DNA from: Companilactobacillus allii
GTDB taxonomy: Bacteria; Bacillota; Bacilli; Lactobacillales; Lactobacillaceae
NCBI RefSeq assembly: GCF_001971585.1
Contig: NZ_CP019323.1
Span: 610,053-674,052, forward strand
Direction of reading: 5' to 3'
Length of the DNA: 64,000 nt
The position numbers were made by a program, and so were the translations under genes. This document shows, piece by piece, positions 28,715 to 41,965 of this stretch. The notes beneath the pieces were generated by a model that did not search any database, was not told the origin of the DNA, and worked only from the letters and a program-made list of their open reading frames with translations. The number at the start of each line of letters is the position of its first letter. Position 1 is the first letter of the stretch.

Positions 28715-30159
28715 AGTGTTGGGCCATTGGTCCTTTTAGCAATAGCTGGAAGAATCAAGCCTAATAGAATGAAGATAATAGGTGTAGCGATATTAAGTGC
28801 TAACTGGAACCACCATGATGATGGGTCACTTGACATGTTCATCTTTGGTACCATTCCCATGATACATGCAAAGGCTGTAAGTAAGAATGTCCATAGGCCG
28901 AATCCAAAGCCTACGTACTTATTCTTAACGAACATGTAGTCTGACTTGTACTTATCTAAGTTCAATGTCAAAAGCATGTATGCTAGAAATACCCAAAGGT
29001 AACGCATTGGCATAACGATTGAATTAAGATTAAGCATCCAATTGTATAAGTCATTCATTCCGTTGATACCAAGTGCTGGAACGATGATCAAGACTGATAC
29101 TAGGATTGCTGTCATGTAGTAACCATTGATAGCAATTCCTTTTTTGTTCTTTCTACTTAAGAAGTTAGGGATGTATTTCTTATCAGCATCGTCTAGTAAC
29201 ATACGAAGTGGCGCATCGATTGAAATTGCCAATGCAGCGGCTGAAGCTAATGTATTAGTTAGAGCAAATGCCCAAACAAACAAATTACCAACATGGAAGC
29301 TGTTACCAAGGAATTGGAAGGCCTGATAAGCACCATTAGCCATCAAGTCAGCAGGTATGTGGTTTGAATCGACGATCATCCCAATCGCAAATGATCCTAA
29401 AACTGCTGAAACAGCAACCATAACGGCCAAAATAATCATACCTAGTGGAAATTCTCTTGAAGCATTCTTAGTCTTATTAACGTAAGGTGAGATTTTCTCA
29501 GATCCACCTACCGCAAAAACTAACATGGAGATAGTTGTGAAATACTGTAAATCAAATTTCGGTATGTAAGTGTGAATATCAGTCATGTTAGGTGTAGCAA
29601 CTTGCACATGAGTGATAAAAGGAGCACTTACTCCTAAGATAATGAACAACATTGACATAAGAAACATCGCAATCCCTGCGATACTACCAATATTATTCAA
29701 TGTGGCAACACCCTTACTTGCTATCCAAACAAAGGCAAGGAATATTACCAAACTAAGCCCCTGTACTACAAGGGGAGATACATTATTGACAAATGAGCCG
29801 TTACCCTTAAATAACCAGCTCAAACTGATCATAATGATCTGTGGTTTCTGTGCTAAATATGGTACGTGAACCACCCAATAAGTCCAAGCAGCGAAGTAAG
29901 CTAGTTTGTTGTTTGAAAGCATCTTGATCCACGAACTAACTCCACCACCAGAATTTTGAAACGCTGATCCTAATTGTCCCACCATTAAAGTGTAAGGAAC
30001 AAAGTATAAGACCATGATTAAAATCCAAGAAGTTACAACAGCTAAGCCTTGATTAGCAAAGTTATTGATAACATTATTCAAACCCCAGACAGAAGTAAAC
30101 CCAACCAAAGCAATATTCCACCATCTGAAGGCTTTTGCATTATTCTTTGTTTCTGGCAT
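28708..30159 (-). CDS. APC family amino acid permease
   Basis: Secondary transporter of amino acids or amines. 483 residues with about 12-13 membrane helices. The first-helix region WNIALVGFTSVWGLNN and the conserved FAVGGSEKISPYV in helix 6 place it in the APC superfamily, near the glutamate/GABA-antiporter-like group. Substrate not assignable. SD GAGGAGG. Its last codons, LE and stop (CTAGAGTGA), lie inside palindromic element E, as if the element had replaced the original gene end. Confidence 0.9.
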   Translation of the reverse strand: MPETKNNAKAFRWWNIALVGFTSVWGLNNVINNFANQGLAVVTSWILIMVLYFVPYTLMVGQLGSAFQNSGGGVSSWIKMLSNNKLAYFAAWTYWVVHVPYLAQKPQIIMISLSWLFKGNGSFVNNVSPLVVQGLSLVIFLAFVWIASKGVATLNNIGSIAGIAMFLMSMLFIILGVSAPFITHVQVATPNMTDIHTYIPKFDLQYFTTISMLVFAVGGSEKISPYVNKTKNASREFPLGMIILAVMVAVSAVLGSFAIGMIVDSNHIPADLMANGAYQAFQFLGNSFHVGNLFVWAFALTNTLASAAALAISIDAPLRMLLDDADKKYIPNFLSRKNKKGIAINGYYMTAILVSVLIIVPALGINGMNDLYNWMLNLNSIVMPMRYLWVFLAYMLLTLNLDKYKSDYMFVKNKYVGFGFGLWTFLLTAFACIMGMVPKMNMSSDPSSWWFQLALNIATPIIFILLGLILPAIAKRTNGPTLE

Positions 30160-30263
30160 AAAAAAAAATCCTCCTCATAGATAAGCATTGAAACTGGATT
30201 ATGGTTTCCAATACTCTACGAAGAAAGATTATACATTAAACATATAGTAATTGTGTTCAATTT

Positions 30264-30719
30264 TTATATTTTTGATTTTCTGAAATAGATGATTCCACGA
30301 ACAACTGAGATGAGATATTGAGCAGAAAATAATCCGACCGCCAAAAATGCCGCGATCAAAAACGTTGTAATGGCTTGTTCAAGAGAGGCGATGAATCGGT
30401 TCTGGACCATATACAGTATAGTTCTATAAGCATTACCACCTGGAACGAGATTAACTAAACAAGGGATATAGATGATATTTTCAGGAAGTTTGAATTTCCT
30501 TGATAAGTGGTATGCTAATAGACCAATTATTAAAGCTCCAATCATATTTGCCAGCAAAATATTCACATGAGCGTATGTTTTCAATACCCAAAAAGCAGTC
30601 CAACTTAAAGAACCAGTAATGCCAATAATTCCCGCGGCCCTATGAGGTGCATTGGTGATTAAAGAAAAGCCAATTGCAGAGGCTGCACTCAAAATAATAT
30701 GTAATAAAAGTTCAAGCAT
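30264..30719 (-). CDS. threonine/serine exporter, small subunit (ThrE C-terminal part)
   Basis: 151 residues, four to five membrane helices, DUF3815-type, with VNLVPGGNAYRTILYMVQNR matching the PG-rich loop of ThrE_2. It works with the DUF1212 subunit encoded 15 bp upstream; fused in Corynebacterium ThrE, split in most Firmicutes. SD AGAGGAAG. Probable export of threonine/serine or small peptides. Confidence 0.88.
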   Translation of the reverse strand: MLELLLHIILSAASAIGFSLITNAPHRAAGIIGITGSLSWTAFWVLKTYAHVNILLANMIGALIIGLLAYHLSRKFKLPENIIYIPCLVNLVPGGNAYRTILYMVQNRFIASLEQAITTFLIAAFLAVGLFSAQYLISVVRGIIYFRKSKI

Positions 30720-30734
30720 GTCTTCTTCCTCTTT

Positions 30735-31484
30735 CTAAAAAATAATTAAGGCTGTTGCGATACCAAATCCAATACTAGTAGCGACTAAAACGGCATCAAG
30801 TATCTTAACCGCACCACTTAAGGCATGTCGCATGACCAATTCACGAAAAGCGTTGGTAATTGCAACTCCGGGAACTAGTGGCATAACAGCTCCAATAATA
30901 ATATTGTGATAGTTATTAACTAAGTGAATGTCTTTTAAGATGATTCCCAAAAGAGCAATTGTGAATCCAGAAATGAATAAGTCGACATAAGGTAGTGGAG
31001 ATATCTTTGATAAATAATATGAGATGGCATAACCGATCAATCCAACGATGAAACAATAGATAAAATAATGTACTGGCATGGTAGAGATCAGCATAGGGGC
31101 CATTGAGACCAATCCAGCTCCAAAGGCCTTTAAGTAAAACGGGAAATCAGTCGTATGTTTATCGCGATATATTTTGTCTATTTCATGTGCGAATTCTTTT
31201 GGAGTCATGACGTGACTAGCGAGTTTTCGTGACATTGTATTGATGTCATCGATCATTTGTAAATTAGTACCACCAAGATTGGATTTTATAAACTTTGAAG
31301 TTTCACCATCCACTTCAATAAAAACGGCAGTTACAGTGACATAACAATTAACACGATGGCCCAGTGAGTAGCCGATCCTAGAGATAGTGTCCTCAATTCG
31401 ATAAGATTCAGCGCCACCATTGATCAATAGATAGCCAGTTTCTAAGCAAACCTCGGAAACTCTTTGGTAACTCATTTTCCGCAT
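30735..31484 (-). CDS. threonine/serine exporter, large subunit (DUF1212)
   Basis: 249 residues. A cytoplasmic N-terminal part of about 115 residues (LLINGGAESYRIEDTISRIG, the ThrE signature) is followed by five membrane helices including VMPLVPGVAITNAFRE. Paired with the DUF3815 gene downstream to make a split ThrE. SD AAGGGGG supports the first of two nearby ATG codons. Divergent from the LCP gene. Confidence 0.9.
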   Translation of the reverse strand: MRKMSYQRVSEVCLETGYLLINGGAESYRIEDTISRIGYSLGHRVNCYVTVTAVFIEVDGETSKFIKSNLGGTNLQMIDDINTMSRKLASHVMTPKEFAHEIDKIYRDKHTTDFPFYLKAFGAGLVSMAPMLISTMPVHYFIYCFIVGLIGYAISYYLSKISPLPYVDLFISGFTIALLGIILKDIHLVNNYHNIIIGAVMPLVPGVAITNAFRELVMRHALSGAVKILDAVLVATSIGFGIATALIIF

Positions 31485-31580
31485 GGAACTTGCCCCCTTG
31501 TTTCGTATTCTCTAACTTATATAGTAGAAAAAAGTTTCTTGAATTAAAGTATAACGTCAAATTGATTTTTACAAAGTGAT

Positions 31581-31608
31581 TTGACAGAATTGATTAAACT
31601 TTTATAAT
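31581..31608 (+). promoter_or_regulatory. promoter for the LCP gene
   Basis: -35 TTGACA (31581-31586), 16-bp spacer, -10 TATAAT (31603-31608). It leaves a 5' leader of about 125 bases in which I see no clear structure. Confidence 0.75.
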
Positions 31609-31740
31609 AGTCTTCAATGCATTTGTATGCTTATTTTAATATTTTTGGAATAAATAAGACTGTATAAATGTATTCTTTCTATATATAATGAGTTAAGTAA
31701 CAATATATAGTATTTTCAGATACACTAATTGGAGTTTAAT

Positions 31741-32994
31741 ATGGACAATAATAATAATATGTCTAGAGCACAACGTAAGATTTCTAGAAATTCGGCTTTG
31801 TCTAACGGCAATGGCGGTGGTAGTGGTAAGCATCCATTCTTGAAAGTATTGGGGCTGACACTTATGATAGTCTTCTTTGCTGTTGGTGCTTACGGATTCA
31901 GATTGTACGCCCAAGCGCAAAATTCTCTAGGGAATACCTACAAGGCACTTGATGGCAAGTCTCCTTCTGCTAGGATTAGTGACAAGAAACCCGTCTCTAT
32001 TCTGTTGCTAGGAGTTGATACAACTGATAACGGAGTTAGGGATTCTGAGAAAGATTATCGTGGTAATTCGGATACGATGATTATTGTAACGGTCAATCCT
32101 AAGACTAAAAAGACAACTATGGTTTCTGTACCTCGTGATACTATGACCCAGATTTGGAAGGGCGTTGGCAGTAACACTAAGAAAATCGCCAAGATTAATT
32201 CAGCTTATAATATTGGTAATGAAGAAAGTGCTGTCGTAACAACGGAGAAACTATTGAATGTACCAATCGATTATTACGTCAAAGTCGATTTCAATTCTTT
32301 GAAGAAAATCGTTAATGCCGTTGGTGGAGTAGATGTTAAAGTTCCTTTCAGTTTTTCATACGGAGATACCGGTGAAAAAGAATCACACTTCAAGAAAGGC
32401 AAGATGCACTTGAATGGTAAACAGGCTCTGGATTATTCTCGTATGAGATATGAAGATCCAGAAGGTGACTATGGTAGACAAAAACGCCAAAGACAAGTTA
32501 TAACTGCTATTATCAAGAGTGCGGCAAGTGCTAAGACATTTACACGCTATCAAAAGGTATTGAATAGTATCTCTAATTCAATGACAACTAATTTGAGTTT
32601 TACTGATATGCAATCAATGTTTATAAACTATAGCAGTGCAGCTAAGAATATTGGATCAGATCATCTTCAAGGTTATGGTTCAATGATCAATGGCTCGTCA
32701 TATGAAATTGCTTCAACTAAAGAATTACAACGAGTATCTAATAAATTGAGGAAACAATTAGATTTATCACAAGAAACTTTGAGTAATCATGAAACAAAAC
32801 TTAATAAGTACAATGAGAAACTTGGGTTCTCGTTTGAGTATGCTGGTACGCAAACTCAAAATTATGTAACTACAATAAGTACAACGACTTCTAGCAATAG
32901 TAGTGTCGGTAGCACTGGTAGTACAAATAGTGGTGTTGGAACGGAAAATGAAAGTCGATTCACTGGGAGTGGTTCCGGTCCATCTAACTATTAA
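31741..32994 (+). CDS. LytR-CpsA-Psr family cell-wall ligase
   Basis: Attaches teichoic acids or other anionic polymers from a polyprenyl carrier to peptidoglycan, outside the membrane. 417 residues: cytoplasmic N-terminus, membrane helix about 38-58, then the LCP domain with SILLLGVDTTDNG, RGNSDTMIIVTVNP (Arg-Asp pair for pyrophosphate), MVSVPRDTM and QALDYSRMRYEDPEGDYGR. The tail (about 375-417) is low-complexity G/S/T/N. The ATG at 31741 has GGAG 6 bases before it; the in-frame TTG at 31729 overlaps that SD. Monocistronic between its promoter and a terminator. Confidence 0.94.
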   Translation: MDNNNNMSRAQRKISRNSALSNGNGGGSGKHPFLKVLGLTLMIVFFAVGAYGFRLYAQAQNSLGNTYKALDGKSPSARISDKKPVSILLLGVDTTDNGVRDSEKDYRGNSDTMIIVTVNPKTKKTTMVSVPRDTMTQIWKGVGSNTKKIAKINSAYNIGNEESAVVTTEKLLNVPIDYYVKVDFNSLKKIVNAVGGVDVKVPFSFSYGDTGEKESHFKKGKMHLNGKQALDYSRMRYEDPEGDYGRQKRQRQVITAIIKSAASAKTFTRYQKVLNSISNSMTTNLSFTDMQSMFINYSSAAKNIGSDHLQGYGSMINGSSYEIASTKELQRVSNKLRKQLDLSQETLSNHETKLNKYNEKLGFSFEYAGTQTQNYVTTISTTTSSNSSVGSTGSTNSGVGTENESRFTGSGSGPSNY

Positions 32995-33015
32995 TTAAAT
33001 ATAAAATACACATGA

Positions 33016-33047
33016 GGGCTGAAACCTGTATTTGTTTCAGCCTTTTG
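33016..33047 (+). terminator. terminator after the LCP gene
   Basis: GGCTGAAAC / GTTTCAGCC 9-bp stem, 8-nt loop, then TTTTGTT. Confidence 0.92.
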
Positions 33048-33076
33048 TTATGGTTAGAAGATTAAGGAGATTTAAT

Positions 33077-34618
33077 ATGAGTGTTTTAGAAGTACATGAT
33101 CTAACTCAGCAGTTTTTGGATAAGAAACTGTATGATGATGCAAGTTTACAAGTTAATAAGGAAGATCATTTGGGGATAACTGGTCAAAATGGAGTTGGTA
33201 AGTCTACTTTTATCAAGATTTTGACTGGTCAGATTGAACCTGATGAAGGCAAGATCACTTGGCAAAAGCATCTTACTGTCGGTTATTTGGATCAGCAAGC
33301 CAAACTTGTCTCAGGGATGACGATAAAAGAATACCTACAGACAGCCTTTGCAAACCTATATGAAGCAAATGACAAATTAACAGATATATATATGAACAAT
33401 CCAACCGATGATGATTTGGAAAAAGCCGGAAAACTCCAAGAGATTCTGGACGCAAATAACTTTTATGAATTGGATACACAAATAGAACAAGTAGCTACTG
33501 GACTAGGACTAGATGCAATCGGCTATGATCATGATGTGTCTCAACTCAGTGGGGGACAACGTTCAAAGATTATTTTGGCGAAGATTTTGTTAGAGAAACC
33601 AGACATGATCCTATTAGATGAGCCAACTAACTACCTGGATACTAATCATATCGAATGGTTGTCAGCTTATTTGAATGACTTTGAAGGTGCCTTCATCGTT
33701 ATTTCCCATGATTATAATTTCTTAGATAAGATAGTTAACTGTGTAGCAGACATTGAATTTGGTAAAATCACCAAATATACCGGTAATTTGAAACAAGTTC
33801 AAAAGCAAAAGTCTGCCAATAAAGAAACATATATGAAAGCTTATGTTAAGCAACAAGAAAAAATTGCTAAAACAAAAGCCTATATCAGAAAATTCAAGGC
33901 TGGTACTAGATCAAAAAGTGCAAAGAGTCGTGAAAAGCAATTGTCACATATGGACGTTTTAACACCACCTGGTAATAAAAAGATTGGTAGTTTTGGATTT
34001 CCATATCAAGAAATACCAAGTTCTCGAATGCTTCTAGAAGTAAATGACTTAAAAATCGGATACGATAAGGCCTTATTTGAACAAGAACTCAATTTCTCTA
34101 TTGTAAGTGGAGAAAAAATGGTCATCAAAGGATTCAACGGTATCGGTAAGTCTACATTGATCAAAACTCTATTAGGACAGATCAAACCTATATATGGTGA
34201 CTTTGATTTTTCTGAAGTAGCAAAGATCGGTTATTTCAAGCAGGATCTAGTTTGGAAGAACAATATGGAAACTCCATTTCAGATCGTAAGTCGAGATCAC
34301 CCAGACAAAGATGGAAAAGAAATAAGAAGAGTACTGGCTAGAACTGGATTAACTAATCAACAGATCATGTCTAACATCAGATCTTTATCCGGTGGTGAGC
34401 AGACAAAAGTTAAGTTAGCCGACTTAATGTTTGATCCAACCAACTTCTTATTCATGGATGAGCCAACTAATCATTTGGACGATGAAAGTAAAGCCGCTTT
34501 ACGAAAAGGGCTTAGAAACTTTGATGGATCAATGATCCTGGTTACCCACGAAGAGGATTTCTATAGTAGTGACTGGATAGATAAGGTACTAGATATCGAA
34601 GAAATCAAAAAAAATTAA
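33077..34618 (+). CDS. ABC-F family ATPase
   Basis: Soluble tandem ATPase, of a family that acts on ribosomes (translation factors or antibiotic protection). 513 residues: NBD1 with GQNGVGKST, LSGGQRSK and LLDEPTNYLD; a basic linker of about 80 residues (KQQEKIAKTKAYIRKFKAG); NBD2 with GFNGIGKST, SLSGGEQTK and MDEPTNHLD. No membrane segment. It resembles housekeeping YkpA/YbiT-type proteins more than known Vga/Lsa resistance types, though I cannot rule that out. Start 33077 has AAGGAGA; an in-frame extension upstream runs through the preceding terminator. Confidence 0.92.
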   Translation: MSVLEVHDLTQQFLDKKLYDDASLQVNKEDHLGITGQNGVGKSTFIKILTGQIEPDEGKITWQKHLTVGYLDQQAKLVSGMTIKEYLQTAFANLYEANDKLTDIYMNNPTDDDLEKAGKLQEILDANNFYELDTQIEQVATGLGLDAIGYDHDVSQLSGGQRSKIILAKILLEKPDMILLDEPTNYLDTNHIEWLSAYLNDFEGAFIVISHDYNFLDKIVNCVADIEFGKITKYTGNLKQVQKQKSANKETYMKAYVKQQEKIAKTKAYIRKFKAGTRSKSAKSREKQLSHMDVLTPPGNKKIGSFGFPYQEIPSSRMLLEVNDLKIGYDKALFEQELNFSIVSGEKMVIKGFNGIGKSTLIKTLLGQIKPIYGDFDFSEVAKIGYFKQDLVWKNNMETPFQIVSRDHPDKDGKEIRRVLARTGLTNQQIMSNIRSLSGGEQTKVKLADLMFDPTNFLFMDEPTNHLDDESKAALRKGLRNFDGSMILVTHEEDFYSSDWIDKVLDIEEIKKN

Positions 34619-34636
34619 CTTTTTTGCAAAAAGTAC

Positions 34637-34665
34637 TTGCAAAGGTCAGGTCGCAATAGTAATAT
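34637..34665 (+). promoter_or_regulatory. rrn promoter P1
   Basis: -35 TTGCAA (34637-34642), 17-bp spacer, -10 TAATAT (34660-34665). A GTCGCAA/TTGCGAC inverted repeat overlaps the start region. Confidence 0.7.
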
Positions 34666-34752
34666 ATATCTTGTTGTTGCGACAGTGCAACGGCGACAAC
34701 GTCTTGAGAGCTTCCAACTCGATAGACATTGAAAAATTATTTTAAAAAGTTC

Positions 34753-34781
34753 TTGACTTATAGTTGACTACTTGATAAGAT
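34753..34781 (+). promoter_or_regulatory. rrn promoter P2
   Basis: -35 TTGACT (34753-34758), 17-bp spacer, -10 TAAGAT (34776-34781), about 180 bases before 16S. The tandem P1/P2 layout is usual for Firmicute rrn operons. The leader to 34959 holds TTTGAAAACTGAACAAAG, resembling processing/antitermination leader sequence. Confidence 0.75.
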
Positions 34782-34959
34782 AATTGAGTCGCTTGTTAAG
34801 AAGTTCACTTCTTGACAGACAGTAGACCTTTGAAAACTGAACAAAGTTTTAACAATCAATTGTGTAGGCCTTTTAATTAAGGTTAATTTGTAACAAAGTA
34901 ACAAGAAACATTGACGAAGTCAATGTTCGCTAGTTTTTAATTTTTGAGTCACAAACTTT

Positions 34960-39624
<4,665 letters not shown>

Positions 39625-39702
39625 AGTAAGTGGTTCGAAGTGTTTCTTATAATAATTCATATTAAACTTAATATCTAGTTTTGAAGGTACGAGTAGCGAA
39701 TA

Positions 39703-39819
39703 GTGTGGTGGTAATGGCAAGAAGGATACACCTGTTCCCATGCCGAACACAGAAGTTAAGCTTCTTCACGCCAAAAGTAGTTGGTGGGAAACTACCCGCG
39801 AGGATAGGTAGCTGCCACG
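39703..39819 (+). rRNA. rrf: 5S ribosomal RNA
   Basis: About 117 nt. The GTGTGGTGGT start pairs with the GCTGCCACGC end, with the conserved CCCATGCCGAACACAGAAGT loop. It completes a 16S-23S-5S operon with no tRNA gene after it; a terminator follows 11 bases later. Confidence 0.95.
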
Positions 39820-39830
39820 CAATTCGTTTA

Positions 39831-39859
39831 GAGGACTGTTAATTCAGTCCTCTTTTTTT
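39831..39859 (+). terminator. rrn terminator
   Basis: GAGGACTG / CAGTCCTC stem, 6-nt loop, seven T. Confidence 0.95.
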
Positions 39860-40069
39860 GTCTCTAAAATGTAATATAAATAGTGTATACATATTTAATA
39901 ATAGGCGTAAAATGATTTAATGATATAAGTGTATTAAGAATTTCTTTAATCATATTAAAACACACAGTTTCTGGCAAAAAATCACTTTAATTAAATTGCT
40001 TTGTCAGCTAAAATAATTTTGAATTTTAAATAATTATTTTATTAATAAAAACAAGTCGATTTTTTACTA
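39860..40069. other. AT-rich intergenic stretch
   Basis: No gene, strong hairpin or repeat recognised between the rrn terminator and the promoter of the Mga-like gene. Confidence 0.6.
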
Positions 40070-40078
40070 TGATATAAT
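40070..40078 (+). promoter_or_regulatory. extended -10 of the Mga-like gene
   Basis: TGATATAAT carries the TGN-TATAAT extended -10 motif; no good -35 is visible. Transcription would start about 18 bases before the SD. Confidence 0.5.
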
Positions 40079-40102
40079 TAATTTAACCTGGGGGTGGCGA
40101 CA

Positions 40103-41716
40103 TTGGATAGTTTTACTGACTTATTTTTATCTAAATCGGAAATAGAAAAGATTCAATTATTCAACAAAATCAAACTTATTAGAACCAATCAATTGGCTAG
40201 TGCTGATTTAATTGGTACATATCGTAACCGCAATATTGTTGTCAAAGATATTAATCTTCGTAAGGCTGCTTATCAAATGAATAAGAGCTATGGAAGTGTT
40301 TACAATACCTTTTTAGGTATTCAAGAAGACTTCAATGATATTTTGGGGAAGAAAGATTATTCTGTTGAAGAAATGTTCAACGAAACACGTGATGGCTATC
40401 ACGCATATTTAACTACAAGATCAGATGGTTATTTATTCTTAGATGCCATTGTTAAGAGTAAGGAAACATCATTTAAGCAATTTTATACTGACCTAAATAG
40501 TAGTAAGGCAACAGTACTGCGTCACTTGAAGCCAGTTCGTGGATATTTGAAGCGTTTTGGAGTTCGTATTGCATATGAACCAATGCGCTTTGTCGGCGAT
40601 GAGGAAGCGATTCGTTTGGCTATTGCCGCTTTATACTGGAACGCTACAAGAGGTTACATATGGCCATTTGAGGACTTTACAAAGGAAACTGCTTACAGGG
40701 TAGTCGATATTGCTCTTGATAAATATCGTATGAAGCCTACTAATCAAATTACTAAGCTTTTTTATGCATTTGTAGTTATGTCTCATCTATATAGGATCAT
40801 TGATGGAAACCATATGCAGAATATGGATGCTTTAAACGTTATTAATTATCCTTTCCCTAACATTTTTGAGGGTGCCAGTGAGATGTTAGAAGGTGACGGC
40901 GGTAGTGAGAAGATCAAAGAATTGAAACGTGCAATAAAAGAAGATGTTAGTTATGAGGAGCAAATGTTCCAATCAGCTGACTTCTATATTCTTTTGATGT
41001 GTGTTCCGACTACATTTGAGGTCTCAGATGAATATTTGCAGTCTGTATCCAAGCAACTTGTAAGATATAATCCATTGTTCGCCAACTTTATTGACGACTT
41101 TTTGGAACTTATTCCTATCGATGTAGAACAAACTATCTCAGATATGGCATTGTCCCACAAAGAATTTTTGCGTTATAAATATAATTTAACGACATGTATT
41201 ATTGGCGTATTGGCACTAGATCGCAATTATATTGAGATACTTAATTTGTACTCTGGATTTGGTGATGCAATTAGTAAAATCAATGATGAGAATCTAGAAA
41301 GTAAAATTGGCTCAACTGTTCAACATTTAATGCTTCGTGATAAATATAGTTCTCTAAAAGGTAAATCCAAGCCTATTTCTGAAGCAATTTATGCGATAGC
41401 TTATAGATTCTTCTCACTATATAATAAAGATATTCAGGTCAAAATTTATCTAGAACTTGAATCATTCTTCCTAGTGTACTCAGACCTTTCAGTTACACTC
41501 CAATCATTACCATATACAAAGATCGTCAGTGATCCTAAAGATGCTGACATCATTGTTACAGCAAATAGTGACGATTTACCTGCTGACGAAATGAACGATG
41601 ATATCTGTATATATCATTGGATGTATAACGGTGTCGATGGACAAATGGGTGGACTACTAAATCTTATTTATAAGATCTGGACTGAAGAGAAAGTTACTCA
41701 AAATCCAAAGCTTTAA
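40103..41716 (+). CDS. Mga-like helix-turn-helix regulator
   Basis: 537 residues, a probable transcription activator of the Mga/AtxA type. N-terminal HTH regions (SSKATVLRHLKPVRGYLKRF near residue 125 is a likely recognition helix) are followed by a large helical, PRD-like middle. A C-terminal part with DADIIVTANSDDLP resembles an EIIB fold. Start: GGGGGTGG precedes TTG 40103 at a proper distance; the in-frame GTG at 40094 lies inside that SD. Not in an operon with ribosomal RNA. The likely target is the downstream MFS operon or its leader RNA, from position only. Confidence 0.72.
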   Translation: MDSFTDLFLSKSEIEKIQLFNKIKLIRTNQLASADLIGTYRNRNIVVKDINLRKAAYQMNKSYGSVYNTFLGIQEDFNDILGKKDYSVEEMFNETRDGYHAYLTTRSDGYLFLDAIVKSKETSFKQFYTDLNSSKATVLRHLKPVRGYLKRFGVRIAYEPMRFVGDEEAIRLAIAALYWNATRGYIWPFEDFTKETAYRVVDIALDKYRMKPTNQITKLFYAFVVMSHLYRIIDGNHMQNMDALNVINYPFPNIFEGASEMLEGDGGSEKIKELKRAIKEDVSYEEQMFQSADFYILLMCVPTTFEVSDEYLQSVSKQLVRYNPLFANFIDDFLELIPIDVEQTISDMALSHKEFLRYKYNLTTCIIGVLALDRNYIEILNLYSGFGDAISKINDENLESKIGSTVQHLMLRDKYSSLKGKSKPISEAIYAIAYRFFSLYNKDIQVKIYLELESFFLVYSDLSVTLQSLPYTKIVSDPKDADIIVTANSDDLPADEMNDDICIYHWMYNGVDGQMGGLLNLIYKIWTEEKVTQNPKL

Positions 41717-41727
41717 TTTTAAATTGG

Positions 41728-41756
41728 TTGCAATTTTTGTGAAAACATATTATGAT
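41728..41756 (+). promoter_or_regulatory. promoter of the structured RNA / MFS operon
   Basis: -35 TTGCAA (41728-41733), exact 17-bp spacer, -10 TATGAT (41751-41756); predicted start near 41763. Confidence 0.75.
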
Positions 41757-41762
41757 GTAGCT

Positions 41763-41935
41763 TGTGCGATGAGTCGAGAGCCATCGAATTTGGATGGCAT
41801 TCGTGGTAGGGTATCAAGCACTACTCGCAGGATTCGCGGGCGATATCTTCAGAAATTGTTGTGAACCAATTATCTGATTACTCATAAGAGTACTACCGTA
41901 AACCATGGTTGATTTTTATACCATGGTTTTTTTAT
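41763..41935 (+). ncRNA. structured leader or sRNA ending in a terminator, family unknown
   Basis: From the promoter start to an intrinsic terminator (AAACCATGG/CCATGGTTT, then T-run, 41900-41933). Pairing seen by eye: ATGAGT (41769-41774) with ACTCAT (41880-41885) closes a multi-branch domain. Inside are the hairpin GCCATC/GATGGC (41780-41785/41793-41798), GTGGT/ACTAC, a short CGC/GCG hairpin, and CAGAAATTG/CAATTATCTG (about 41850-41877). The MFS SD lies 20 bases after the terminator, so it is either a riboswitch-like attenuator or an independent sRNA. I do not recognise T-box, SAM, purine, TPP, FMN, lysine, manganese or guanidine signatures. Confidence 0.6.
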
Positions 41936-41965
41936 TGGATAAAAAAATATAAGAGGTGAGAAAAG